64,000 bases of DNA from the NCBI RefSeq assembly GCF_003855095.1, contig NZ_CP033972.1, forward strand, positions 2,542,001-2,606,000. The letters run 5' to 3'. Below are positions 17,934-26,342 of the stretch, in pieces. The stretch's first letter is position 1. Each line of letters begins with the position of its first letter. Position numbers and translations under genes: made by a program. The notes beneath the pieces are model-generated. The model saw nothing but the letters and a program-made list of their open reading frames with translations. It was not told where the DNA came from and searched no databases. Origin of the DNA: Gordonia insulae (GTDB taxonomy: Bacteria; Actinomycetota; Actinomycetes; Mycobacteriales; Mycobacteriaceae).

Positions 17934-19388
17934 TCAGATCTTCGTGTACACGGTCTTGGTCTGCAGATAGGCCTCGATACCCTCACGGCCGAACTCGTGT
18001 CCCCACCCGGACTGCTTGTATCCGCCGAACGGCATCGAATGGTCGTACACCATCTGGCAGTTGAGGGTGACCGTGCCCGCCTGCAGGCGCTTGGCCAGGC
18101 CGTGCGCGCGGCTCACGTCATTCGTCCACGCGGTGGCCGCGAGTCCATAGGAGGAGTTGTTGGCCAAGGCGATCACCTCATCGTCGTCGTCGAAGGGCAA
18201 CACCGCGACGACCGGTCCGAAGATCTCACGCTGATACAGGTTCATCGCCGGGTCGACGTCGGTGACCACGGTCGGGTGCACGAAGTACCCCCGGCGATCC
18301 AGCCGGTGCCCGCCGGTCACCACCTCGACGCCGTCCTTGCGGCCCTCGTCGATGAAACCCATGACACGGTTGAGCTGTTTCTCACTGATCAAGGGGCCGA
18401 TGTGGACGTTCTCCTCCTTCGGCCCGCCGAGCTGGAGACCGTTCGCCACACCCGCGATACCCTCGACGACCTGCTCGTAGACCCCGCGTTGCACAAAGAT
18501 CCGCGATCCGCAGATACAGCCCTGCCCCGAGTGGATGAAGATGCCCATCGATGCCATCAGGATCGCCTGATCGAGATCGGCATCGTCGTAGATCAGCACC
18601 GGCGACTTGCCGCCGAGTTCGAGCGTGACGCGCTTGAGGTTCCCGGCCGCTGCGGCCACGATCTGCTTGCCGACCTCGGTGGAGCCGGTGAACGCGATCT
18701 TGTCGACATCCGGGTGCTCGGTCAGAGCCTTGCCGGCCGTGTGTCCATATCCCTGAACGAGATTGACGACACCTTCCGGTACCCCCGCCTCGTCGAGGAG
18801 TTTGTGCAACAGCACCGCGGACAACGGGGTCTCCTCGGCGGGCTTCACCACGCAGCTGCATCCGGCCGCCAGTGCCGGTGCCAGTTTGGTCGCCCAGTTG
18901 AAGACCGGACCATTCCACGGGAAGATCAGGCCGACAACGCCGTACGGTTCCCGAAGTGTGTAACCGTGTGCGTTGGAGAACAGTTGGGCAACACCACCGG
19001 TCATCTGGATGTCGTGCGCGATACCGCTGATCTTCGTGCACCATCCGGCGTAGTACCGGAACATCTCCGCGGCGGTGCCCATGATCGCCTGAGCCTGGTC
19101 GACCGGCATCCCGGTGTTGAACGAGTCCAGCTCTGCCAGGTCGGCCGCGCGGTCATCGATCAGGTCGGCGACACGCCACAGGATCTTCGCCCGTTCGCTG
19201 GGCGGTTTACCCTGCCACACACCCGACTCGAATGATTCCCTCGCGCGGGCGACGGCCTCGTCAACAGCCTTGGCCCCGCCGTCGGTGAACTCGGCGATCT
19301 GTTCCTCGGTGACCGGATCGATCACCGGGATGACGTCACCGTATCCCGGAAACGCACCCAGATCGTCGACGATGCTCTGTACGACCAT
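17934..19388 (-). CDS. Aldehyde dehydrogenase
   Basis: A 484-residue ALDH-superfamily enzyme. The catalytic Cys is about 291 (HSGQGCICGSR), the general base Glu about 257 (LELGGKSP), and the NAD motif is FTGSTEVG; FPWNGP is the usual upstream loop. ATG 19388 is chosen because GAGG lies 8 bp upstream; GTG 19394 is too close to it. It stands between an acyl-CoA synthetase and a DapB-like protein in a leftward operon and would supply the acid that the synthetase activates. Confidence 0.92.
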   Translation of the reverse strand: MVVQSIVDDLGAFPGYGDVIPVIDPVTEEQIAEFTDGGAKAVDEAVARARESFESGVWQGKPPSERAKILWRVADLIDDRAADLAELDSFNTGMPVDQAQAIMGTAAEMFRYYAGWCTKISGIAHDIQMTGGVAQLFSNAHGYTLREPYGVVGLIFPWNGPVFNWATKLAPALAAGCSCVVKPAEETPLSAVLLHKLLDEAGVPEGVVNLVQGYGHTAGKALTEHPDVDKIAFTGSTEVGKQIVAAAAGNLKRVTLELGGKSPVLIYDDADLDQAILMASMGIFIHSGQGCICGSRIFVQRGVYEQVVEGIAGVANGLQLGGPKEENVHIGPLISEKQLNRVMGFIDEGRKDGVEVVTGGHRLDRRGYFVHPTVVTDVDPAMNLYQREIFGPVVAVLPFDDDDEVIALANNSSYGLAATAWTNDVSRAHGLAKRLQAGTVTLNCQMVYDHSMPFGGYKQSGWGHEFGREGIEAYLQTKTVYTKI

Positions 19389-19423
19389 GCTCACTACCTC
19401 ACTTGACTCGGCTGAACTCGCGA

Positions 19424-20980
19424 CTACACCACGAGCGATTCGTGTTCTGACCAGTACTGCTCACGCAGCCTGCGTTTGTAGAGTTTTCCGTTGGGGTCCC
19501 GGGGCAGCTGATCGACGAAAGTCACTGCGCGCGGACACTTGTAGCCCGCGAGTCGAGAACGAACGTGCGTCACGAGCTCCACTGCGAGTTGGTCGTCTGC
19601 ATCCACCCCGTCGACCGGTTGCACGACCGCCAGGACCGATTCGCCAATCTCGTCATCGGGCACTCCGATGACCGCGACATCGGCCGCGGCCGGGTGCACG
19701 GCGAGCACATCCTCCGCCTCCTGCGGATAGATGTTCACACCGCCGGAGATGATCATGTGTGCCGCACGGTCGGTCAGGTAGAGATACCCGTCCTCGTCGA
19801 TCCGTCCGATGTCGCCGAGCGTCCGCCACCCCTTGTCGTTGGTCGCCGCCGCGGTCTTCTCGGGATCGTTGTGATACTCGAACGGCCGCCCACCCTCGAA
19901 GTAGATCTGACCGATCTCCCCTTGCGCGAGCTCCGAACCGTCCGGGCCGACGACGTGACACGTCTCCATCGGCCTCCCCACCGATCCGCGGTGGGACAAC
20001 CACTCCTGGGCCGTGATGAAAGTCGTGCCCACATCCTCGGTGCCGGAGTAGTACTCGCTGATAATCGGCCCCCACCACTCGATCATCTGTTCTTTCACGC
20101 CGACCGGACACGGCGCCGCGGAGTGGATGACGGTACGCAGACTCGACAGGTCGTGGCGCGCCCGTTCGTGCTCGGGCAGCCGGAGGAATCGCGTGAACAT
20201 GGTCGGGACGAACTGCCCGGTGGTGACGCGATGGCGATCGATGAGCTCGAGTCCCTGCGCGGCATCGAAGCGCTCCATCACCACGACGGTGGCGCCCAGC
20301 CGCTGCCACGACATCGAGAAGATCAGCGGCGCACCGTGATAGAGCGGAGCCGGGCACAGGTAGACCGCGTCATCCGTGTCACCCGTCATGGCCAGTCCGG
20401 CCGCGATCTGCACGGTCGCCGCGGCCGGATCCCCCAGGGGTGTCAGCGGGATCGGCTTCCGAACCCCCTTCGGCCGCCCGGTGGTACCGGACGAGTAGAG
20501 CATCTCCCGGCCCTCGCGCTCACCGTCGAGTGGTGTCGGCGACGTGTCGAGTAGAAGCTGCGGGTAGGAATCGAATCCCTCGACCTCTCCCATGGCAGCT
20601 ATCCGCGTGGGAATCCGGCTCAGATCGAGCGCGCCGAGGACATCGGACATCGACTCGCTGGACACAATCGCCACCGCGCCACTGTCATCCAGGATGTACT
20701 GGACCTCGGGTGCCGTGAGATGTCGGTTGATGGCGGTGTAGTACAAACCGCTGCGTTGCGCCGCCCACGTCACCTCGAGGTAGGCGCGGTTGTTCTCCAT
20801 GAGGATCGCGACCACATCACCCGCACGTATTCCCCTGTCGCGCAATGCCCGGGCGAGCTGCCGCGATCGCACCTCGAGGTCGCGGAACATCACGGTCTCG
20901 CCGTCCGACGCCATGACGATCGCCGGCTTCGTCGGAGTGCGCAACGCGTGCCCGGCGAGGGTCATGGGTGCTGCGTTCAC
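19424..20980 (-). CDS. Acyl-CoA synthetase (AMP-binding)
   Basis: An adenylate-forming acyl-CoA ligase of about 518 residues. The P-loop YSSGTTGRPKG lies at ~162-172, and the C-terminal lysine is in DPNGKLYKRRLR. Start choice is uncertain: GTG 20980 follows a G-rich stretch at suitable spacing, while ATG 20965 and GTG 20989 are close alternatives. An operator-like palindrome (21021-21035) lies just upstream. It is the first enzyme gene of the leftward operon after the TetR gene and probably activates the acid entering this branch of the pathway. Confidence 0.88.
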   Translation of the reverse strand: MNAAPMTLAGHALRTPTKPAIVMASDGETVMFRDLEVRSRQLARALRDRGIRAGDVVAILMENNRAYLEVTWAAQRSGLYYTAINRHLTAPEVQYILDDSGAVAIVSSESMSDVLGALDLSRIPTRIAAMGEVEGFDSYPQLLLDTSPTPLDGEREGREMLYSSGTTGRPKGVRKPIPLTPLGDPAAATVQIAAGLAMTGDTDDAVYLCPAPLYHGAPLIFSMSWQRLGATVVVMERFDAAQGLELIDRHRVTTGQFVPTMFTRFLRLPEHERARHDLSSLRTVIHSAAPCPVGVKEQMIEWWGPIISEYYSGTEDVGTTFITAQEWLSHRGSVGRPMETCHVVGPDGSELAQGEIGQIYFEGGRPFEYHNDPEKTAAATNDKGWRTLGDIGRIDEDGYLYLTDRAAHMIISGGVNIYPQEAEDVLAVHPAAADVAVIGVPDDEIGESVLAVVQPVDGVDADDQLAVELVTHVRSRLAGYKCPRAVTFVDQLPRDPNGKLYKRRLREQYWSEHESLVV

Positions 20981-21020
20981 GATCGACACCCCCACCGGAA
21001 GAACGGACTTCTGTTGAAGA

Positions 21021-21035
21021 AAGAATGCCATTCCA
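21021..21035. promoter_or_regulatory. Operator-like palindrome upstream of the acyl-CoA synthetase
   Basis: AAGAATGCCATTCCA keeps AGAAT-N3-ATTC of the shared motif but has weaker outer positions. It lies 41 bp upstream of the synthetase start (minus strand). A separate small palindrome, TGAGCGACTGCTCA, follows at 21070-21083. Confidence 0.45.
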
Positions 21036-21152
21036 CCGGTCGATCGACAAGCATTTTGCGAAAAATTCCTGAGCGACTGCTCAGCACCGTCTGATGCACT
21101 CCAGAACAGGACGACGGAGGAGGTCGATCCCGGTCGGTCGATCAGCGTGATT

Positions 21153-21770
21153 TCACCCGACGAGCCGAAGGCATGCCGCGACGATTCGCGAGACGTCCTC
21201 CGACGTCGGCGACTCCTTCCGCCACAGAAGGTCCGACAACGCACCCACGGTGGCGCCGGAGATCAGTCGCGCGTCGAAGACCGGGTCCCGGCTGCCGAGC
21301 TCACCCAGGGGTTCGTGCAGCAGCTCGGCGAGTCGCGCGTTGACCGAGGGCGGCGACGCCATCGCCTCCCGGCTCACGTTTCCGACGTTCCACAGCACTG
21401 CGCGCGTCGTCGCCGCGGAATCCACCTGCGCCTGGGACAACACGCCGCCCACCCACCGCTCGAACCGTGCGCGGGCGGTCGCCTCCTTTCCCATCTGGTG
21501 GGCGAGGTAGCTGCAGAGGCGATCGGTGCCGTCCTCGAGGATCGCCGCGATCAGGTCGTCCTTGGACCGGAAGTGTCGATAGAAGGCATCGTTCGATAGT
21601 CCGGCCGCGGTGACGATGTCGGCCACGCGTGGACGAGACCCGGACCCCGAGCCGGCCATCACGAGGCGCCCGGCATCGATGAGCCGGCGGACCTCGTCCG
21701 CGTATCCCGACTCACGCTTGGCGATCGACCGCGCCGCTATCCGGCGCGCCACCTCCGATCCGTTCGACAT
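21153..21770 (-). CDS. TetR-family transcriptional regulator
   Basis: A 205-residue TetR repressor. The helix-turn-helix spans about 46-69 (RVADIVTAAGLSNDAFYRHFRSK), and the remainder is a divergent ligand-binding domain. ATG 21770 follows GGAAGG at usable spacing; GTG 21788 is an alternative. It is divergent from the acyl-CoA dehydrogenase operon, and the 88-bp gap holds two operator palindromes 21 bp apart, so it likely represses both directions. It is one of two candidates for the protein reading the GAGAAT-N3-ATTCTC sites across the window. Confidence 0.9.
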   Translation of the reverse strand: MSNGSEVARRIAARSIAKRESGYADEVRRLIDAGRLVMAGSGSGSRPRVADIVTAAGLSNDAFYRHFRSKDDLIAAILEDGTDRLCSYLAHQMGKEATARARFERWVGGVLSQAQVDSAATTRAVLWNVGNVSREAMASPPSVNARLAELLHEPLGELGSRDPVFDARLISGATVGALSDLLWRKESPTSEDVSRIVAACLRLVG

Positions 21771-21802
21771 GCCCCACCGGCCTTCCACTTGTTCTGCGAT
21801 TT

Positions 21803-21838
21803 CAGAATTGCATTCTGTGCTGAGAGAACTATATTCTC
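21803..21838 (+). promoter_or_regulatory. Promoter with two operator palindromes (21803-21817 and 21824-21838)
   Basis: CAGAATTGCATTCTG and GAGAACTATATTCTC are two copies of the shared motif with centres 21 bp apart, two helical turns. A rightward promoter fits inside them: TTGCAT at 21808-21813, 16 bp, TATATT at 21830-21835. One operator covers the -35 and the other the -10, the arrangement expected for tight repression of the acyl-CoA dehydrogenase operon. Confidence 0.7.
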
Positions 21839-21858
21839 ATTCAAGAGAGGGGATCAAC

Positions 21859-23160
21859 ATGGCATGGGATTTCGAAACCGATCCGCAGTATCAGGAGCAA
21901 CTCGACTGGGCGGACGAGTTCGTCCGGAGCGAGGTGGAACCGCTCGACCTCATCTGGCCGCACGAGCAGTTCACCCCGCTGGACGGCACTCGCCGAAAGG
22001 CGGTCGAGCCGCTGAAAGAGCAAGTACGTCAACGAGGCCTGTGGGCCACCCATCTGGGTCCGGAACTCGGCGGCCAGGGCCACGGCCAGCTCAAGCTGGC
22101 GCTGCTCAACGAGATCCTCGGGCGGTCGTCGTGGGCGCCCGTGGTCTTCGGCTGCCAGGCGCCCGACACCGGCAACGCCGAGATCATCGCGCACTTCGGT
22201 ACCGCCACGCAGAAGGAGCGTTACCTACGTCCGCTGCTGGACGGCGAGATCTTCTCGTCGTACTCGATGACCGAACCGCAGGCAGGCGCGGACCCGAGCA
22301 GGTTCGAGACCCGCGCAACCCGCGACGGCGACGGCTGGGTCGTCAACGGCTGGAAGTACTTCTCGTCCAACGCGGCAACGTCGTCGTTCCTGATCGTGAT
22401 GGCGGTCACCGACCCGGATGTCAGCGTCTACAAAGGCATGTCGATGTTCTTGGTCCCGTCGGACACGCCCGGGATCGAGATCGTTCGCAATGTCGGCTTG
22501 TACGGCGAGCCGATGAACGGCGGGTCGCATGCGCTGATCCGGTACCACGATGTCCGTGTTCCGGACGATGACCTCCTCGGCGGCGCAGGCCAGGCGTTCG
22601 CGATCGCGCAGACCCGCCTCGGCGGCGGCCGGATCCACCACGCGATGCGCACGATCGGACTGGCACAGAAGGCGCTGGACATGATGTGCGAGCGGGCACT
22701 GAGCCGGGTCACTGCCGGAAGTGCGCTGTCGGACAAACAATTCGTGCAGGGCTACATCGCCGATTCGTACGCACAGCTCACACAGTTCCGGCTCCTCGTG
22801 CTCTACACCGCGTGGGAGATCGACAAGTACCAGGACTACCAGCGGGTGCGCAAGGACATCGCCACGGTGAAGGTCGTGATGCCCACCGTGCTCCACGACA
22901 TCGCCTGGCGGGCGATGCAGGTCCACGGCGCGCTCGGTGTCACCAACGAGATGCCGTTCCTCACGATGATCCACGGCGCCGGGGTGATGGGGTTGGCCGA
23001 CGGACCCACCGAAGTCCACAAGATGACCGTCGCCAAGCAGGTCCTCCGCGACCACACCCCCACCGACGACATGTGGCCGACCCAATGGATTCCTCGGCTG
23101 GCGGCCGACGCCCGAGAAAAGTACGCCGAGTTCCTCGAACACGAAGTAGGTAACCGATGA
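21859..23160 (+). CDS. Acyl-CoA dehydrogenase (ACAD10/11-like)
   Basis: A 433-residue acyl-CoA dehydrogenase-fold flavoprotein. The middle-domain motifs YSMTEPQAGADPS and VVNGWKYFSSNA are clear, and the C-terminal motif LADGPTEVHKMTVAKQ resembles the ACAD10/ACAD11 and LvaC group more than standard beta-oxidation dehydrogenases. ATG 21859 follows AGAGAGGGG. The next gene is an APH-type kinase; in animal ACAD10/11 these two domains are one protein that handles 4-hydroxyacyl-CoAs. The same function is therefore plausible here. Confidence 0.88.
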   Translation: MAWDFETDPQYQEQLDWADEFVRSEVEPLDLIWPHEQFTPLDGTRRKAVEPLKEQVRQRGLWATHLGPELGGQGHGQLKLALLNEILGRSSWAPVVFGCQAPDTGNAEIIAHFGTATQKERYLRPLLDGEIFSSYSMTEPQAGADPSRFETRATRDGDGWVVNGWKYFSSNAATSSFLIVMAVTDPDVSVYKGMSMFLVPSDTPGIEIVRNVGLYGEPMNGGSHALIRYHDVRVPDDDLLGGAGQAFAIAQTRLGGGRIHHAMRTIGLAQKALDMMCERALSRVTAGSALSDKQFVQGYIADSYAQLTQFRLLVLYTAWEIDKYQDYQRVRKDIATVKVVMPTVLHDIAWRAMQVHGALGVTNEMPFLTMIHGAGVMGLADGPTEVHKMTVAKQVLRDHTPTDDMWPTQWIPRLAADAREKYAEFLEHEVGNR

Positions 23161-24176
23161 TCGACATCGAACGACTCGCCGACTGGATGGACGGAACGGG
23201 TCTACCCGGAAAGGGCGAACCCATCGAGGCCAGGTTCCTGTCCGGTGGAACGCAGAACGAGATCTACGAGATCAGCCGTGGGGAGGAACGCTGCGTCATC
23301 CGCATCCCCCCGGCGGCCGCACCCGCAGACCGGGACAAGGGCATCCTGCGTGAGTGGCGCATCATCGAAGCGCTCGACGGCACCGACGTCCCGCACACCT
23401 CCGCGATCGCGGCCTGCGATGACACCTCCGTGCTTGGCCGAGCCTTCTACCTGATGGGTTTCGTCGACGGCTGGTCGCCGATGGACCACAAGAGGTGGAC
23501 GGCCCCCTTCACCGAGGATCTGAGCCTGCGTCCCCAACTCGGCTACCAACTCGCGGAGGGTATCGCCCTGCTGTCCAAGGTGGACTGGCGCGCAAAGGGA
23601 CTCGAGGACCTGGGCCGACCCGAGGGATTCCACGAGCGCCAGGTGGGTCGATGGACCTCGTTCTTCGAAGGCATCAAGGGTCGTGAGCTCGACGGCATGG
23701 ACACCGCCACCCGATGGCTACAGGAGAATCGTCCGATCGACTACATCCCGGGCCTCATGCACGGCGACTACCAGTTCGCCAATGTGATGTTTCGTGACGG
23801 TGCGCCGGCACGAATGGCCGCCATCGTGGACTGGGAGATGGGTACCGTCGGCGATCCGAAGCTCGATCTCGCGTGGATGTTGCAGGGCTGGCCAGAGGAC
23901 ACAGCCGCCGAATCCGCCTCGACGGCCAGCTATGTCGACCTCCGCGGGATGCCGTCGCGGAACCAGATGATGCAGCACTACGCGGATGTGTCCGGCCGCC
24001 AGGTCGACGATCTCGACTATTACCTGGTGTTGGCGAAATGGAAATTGGCGATCGTCTTGGAACGCGGATACCAGCGGGCCGGGGACGACCACAAGCTGCA
24101 GGCATTCGGGTCCATCGTGCCCGACTTGATGCGGTCGGCCGCCGACCTCGCCGAGTCGACGGATTACCGCTCATGA
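23157..24176 (+). CDS. Aminoglycoside-phosphotransferase-family kinase (LvaA/ACAD11 kinase-like)
   Basis: A 339-residue APH-fold kinase. The Brenner motif HGDYQFAN lies at 202-209, with Asp204 as catalytic base, and the metal-binding Asp is 225 in IVDWEMGTVGDP. It has no features of antibiotic resistance. Its ATG overlaps the dehydrogenase stop. By analogy with ACAD10/11 and the Pseudomonas LvaA/LvaC levulinate enzymes, it may phosphorylate the 4-hydroxyl of a 4-hydroxyacyl-CoA so that the neighbour can eliminate phosphate. The analogy rests on domain order, not on an alignment. Confidence 0.82.
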   Translation: MIDIERLADWMDGTGLPGKGEPIEARFLSGGTQNEIYEISRGEERCVIRIPPAAAPADRDKGILREWRIIEALDGTDVPHTSAIAACDDTSVLGRAFYLMGFVDGWSPMDHKRWTAPFTEDLSLRPQLGYQLAEGIALLSKVDWRAKGLEDLGRPEGFHERQVGRWTSFFEGIKGRELDGMDTATRWLQENRPIDYIPGLMHGDYQFANVMFRDGAPARMAAIVDWEMGTVGDPKLDLAWMLQGWPEDTAAESASTASYVDLRGMPSRNQMMQHYADVSGRQVDDLDYYLVLAKWKLAIVLERGYQRAGDDHKLQAFGSIVPDLMRSAADLAESTDYRS

Positions 24177-24955
24177 CCACGGTGACGGACGAACTGATCT
24201 GTGCACGCCATGGCGACGTCGTGGTGTTGACGCTCAACCGACCCGATGCGCGCAACGCCCTGACCGGCAGTCTGATCCGAGCGATCGGCGACGCGCTGGT
24301 GTCAGCAGAGAGCGATCCGGGCACCCGGGCCATCGTGCTGACCGCCAGTGGCGATCGGGCGTTCTGCGCGGGCATGGACCTGCGGGCCTTCGCCGACGGC
24401 GGCGACATCGGCAGCGGATCGGATCCGGCCACCGAGGCGTACTACCGACTCACCCGGGGAGAGACGCCGATCCCGGTGATCGCTGCGGTGAACGGTGCGG
24501 CCATCGGCGGCGGCCTGGAATTGCTGCTCGGGTGCGACCTCATCGTTGCGTGCACACGCGCACGATTCGGGCTGCCGGAGGCCAAGCGTGGCCTGTTTCC
24601 TGGAGGAGGCGGCACCAATATCGGTACCCGAATCCCACTCAGTGCCGCCCTGGAGATGACCATGACCGGTGAATTCATCAGTGCACAAAGGGGTTTCGAT
24701 CTCGGCCTGGTGAACGCGGTGGTTGATGCCGAGGATCTCGTCGCGACGGCCCTCGACTACGCGCGCCGAGTGGGTGCGTGCGCACCGCTGAGCCTGGCGG
24801 CGTGCAAGCAACTGGTCCGGCTCGCGGTCACCGACCCGACGAAGGTCGCCGAGCAGCTGCCCAAGTGGCAGTCGGTGGTCTTCACCAGCCAGGACGCCAT
24901 CGAAGGCGCGACGGCTTTCGTGGAGAAGCGCGAACCGCAGTGGAAGGGTCGGTGA
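24173..24955 (+). CDS. Enoyl-CoA hydratase
   Basis: A 260-residue crotonase. The oxyanion segments FCAGMDL (about 64-70) and AAIGGGLELLLGCD are intact. Both catalytic glutamates of true hydratases are at the expected places: Glu116 in GGGLELL and Glu136 in LPEAKRG. It should hydrate a 2-enoyl-CoA to the 3-hydroxyacyl-CoA, the step after the dehydrogenase/kinase pair. The ATG overlaps the kinase stop (ATGA). Confidence 0.92.
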   Translation: MTTVTDELICARHGDVVVLTLNRPDARNALTGSLIRAIGDALVSAESDPGTRAIVLTASGDRAFCAGMDLRAFADGGDIGSGSDPATEAYYRLTRGETPIPVIAAVNGAAIGGGLELLLGCDLIVACTRARFGLPEAKRGLFPGGGGTNIGTRIPLSAALEMTMTGEFISAQRGFDLGLVNAVVDAEDLVATALDYARRVGACAPLSLAACKQLVRLAVTDPTKVAEQLPKWQSVVFTSQDAIEGATAFVEKREPQWKGR

Positions 24956-24956
24956 G

Positions 24957-25955
24957 GTGGGCATCCGCGCCGTCGTCTGTGAGCGCCATGGCACACCTGA
25001 GTCTGTGTCGATCGGCGAGATCCCTTCGCGCCCGCTCGAGGAGGGTACCGCGCGGATCAGTGTCGAGTATGCGGCAGTGAACTTTCCGGACGTGTTGGTC
25101 GTCGCCGACGACTACCAGGTCAGCGTCCCGACCCCGTTCGTGCCGGGCAGCGAGTTCGCCGGAGTGATCACCGAGATCTCTCTTCCCGGAGACGGATTCG
25201 CGATCGGCGACCGAGTCATGGGTACGGGTCTGTACGGCGCCTTCGCGGAGGAGGTGGTGATACCGACTCGGTCGTTGAGCCGGATTCCGGATGGTGTCAC
25301 GATGCGCCTCGCCGCGGCGGCGGGTGTCGCGTATCGCACGGCGTATCACTCACTGCGATCGGTTGCCCGGGTTCGGCAGGGTGATCCCGTCGTCGTTCTC
25401 GGAGCCGGCGGGGGTGTCGGGCTCGCAGCGGTCGCACTCGCGGCCGCCCTGGGCGCAGAAGTCGTGGCCGTCGCATCCTCTCCGGAAAAGTTGGACGCCG
25501 CAAGGGAACACGGCGCGCGGTGGCTCGTCAACCATCGTGACGTCGAGCTGCGGACCGCCCTCAAGGATGCCCTCACCGCGGGTGCGGCAGCGGTCATCGA
25601 CCCGGTGGGCGGGAAACTGTCGGAACCTGCACTGCGCTCCCTGCGCCGCGGCGGCCGCTTCGTGACCGTCGGATTCGCCTCGGGAGAGATCCCACGCATC
25701 CCCCTGAATCTGGTTTTGGTCAAGGGAATCCAGATCCTCGGCTTTCAGTTCGGCGACATCGCACCCGACGAGTTCGCCCGCAACGAGCAGGAGCTGCGGG
25801 CACTCCTCACCGACGGTCGGGTCGTGCCCCATGTGGGGGCGGAGTTCCCCCTCGAGGAGGTCCCCCAGGCCTTGCGCGCCGTCGCCGACGGTCAGGCGAT
25901 CGGCAAGATTCTCATCCGCGTGGATGGTGCAACAAGCCATCCGCTGATCGAGTAG
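24957..25955 (+). CDS. Quinone-oxidoreductase-like MDR protein
   Basis: A 332-residue zinc-free medium-chain reductase of the NADPH:quinone oxidoreductase type. The Rossmann motif GAGGGVG is at 149-155 and the SEFAGVI region is typical; no zinc-ligand cysteines are seen. It probably reduces an enone or enoyl-CoA. It starts with GTG one base after the hydratase stop. The last residues (PLIE, then TAG) are written by the repeat that begins at 25943, so the C-terminal tail was created or replaced by repeat insertion. Confidence 0.87.
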   Translation: MGIRAVVCERHGTPESVSIGEIPSRPLEEGTARISVEYAAVNFPDVLVVADDYQVSVPTPFVPGSEFAGVITEISLPGDGFAIGDRVMGTGLYGAFAEEVVIPTRSLSRIPDGVTMRLAAAAGVAYRTAYHSLRSVARVRQGDPVVVLGAGGGVGLAAVALAAALGAEVVAVASSPEKLDAAREHGARWLVNHRDVELRTALKDALTAGAAAVIDPVGGKLSEPALRSLRRGGRFVTVGFASGEIPRIPLNLVLVKGIQILGFQFGDIAPDEFARNEQELRALLTDGRVVPHVGAEFPLEEVPQALRAVADGQAIGKILIRVDGATSHPLIE

Positions 25956-26341
25956 GCGCCGAGCCGCCAGGCGAGGCACCGTATCGAGATCACCGGGCAC
26001 GCCAGAGGTCTCGATACGCGACCAACGGGCGGGGCGACAAACCCCGCTGATCGAGTAGGTACCGAGCCGCCAGGCGAGGCACCGTATCGAGATCACCGGG
26101 CACGCCACAGGTCTCGATACGCGACCAACGGGCGGGGCGACAAACCCCGCTGATCGAGTAGGTACCGAGCCGCCAGGCGAGGCACCGTATCGAGATCACC
26201 GGGCACGCCACAGGTCTCGATACGCGACCAACGGGCGGGGCGACAACCCCGCTGATCGAGTAGGTACCGAGCCGCCAGGCGAGGCACCGTATCGAGATCA
26301 CCGGGCACGCCAGAGGTCTCGATACGCGACCGGCGCGGGGG
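25943..26341. repeat. Tandem array of four ~103-bp repeat units
   Basis: GCTGATCGAGTAG begins at 25943, 26046, 26149 and 26251, giving periods of 103, 103 and 102 bp; the last unit is shortened. Each unit contains a forward element ending GTATCGAGATCACC, then an inverted partial element GGTCTCGATACGCGACC and a GGGCGGGGCGACAA spacer. Units are nearly identical, indicating recent amplification. The array fills the 387-bp gap between the MDR gene and the leftward gene at 26343. The apparent ORF with a repeated protein pattern here is an artefact. Confidence 0.93.
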
Positions 26342-26342
26342 G

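Noticed and set aside
16057..19235. Long plus-strand open frames opposite the SDR/DapB-like/ALDH operon
   Set aside because: The minus-strand genes carry catalytic motifs and ribosome sites; these frames are shadows of high GC content.
23157..24176. Aminoglycoside resistance gene
   Set aside because: The APH fold is present, but the overlap with an acyl-CoA dehydrogenase and the ACAD11/LvaA-like context point to CoA-thioester metabolism.
25943..26341. Possible CRISPR array
   Set aside because: Units are identical over their whole 103 bp with no unique spacers, and there are no cas genes.
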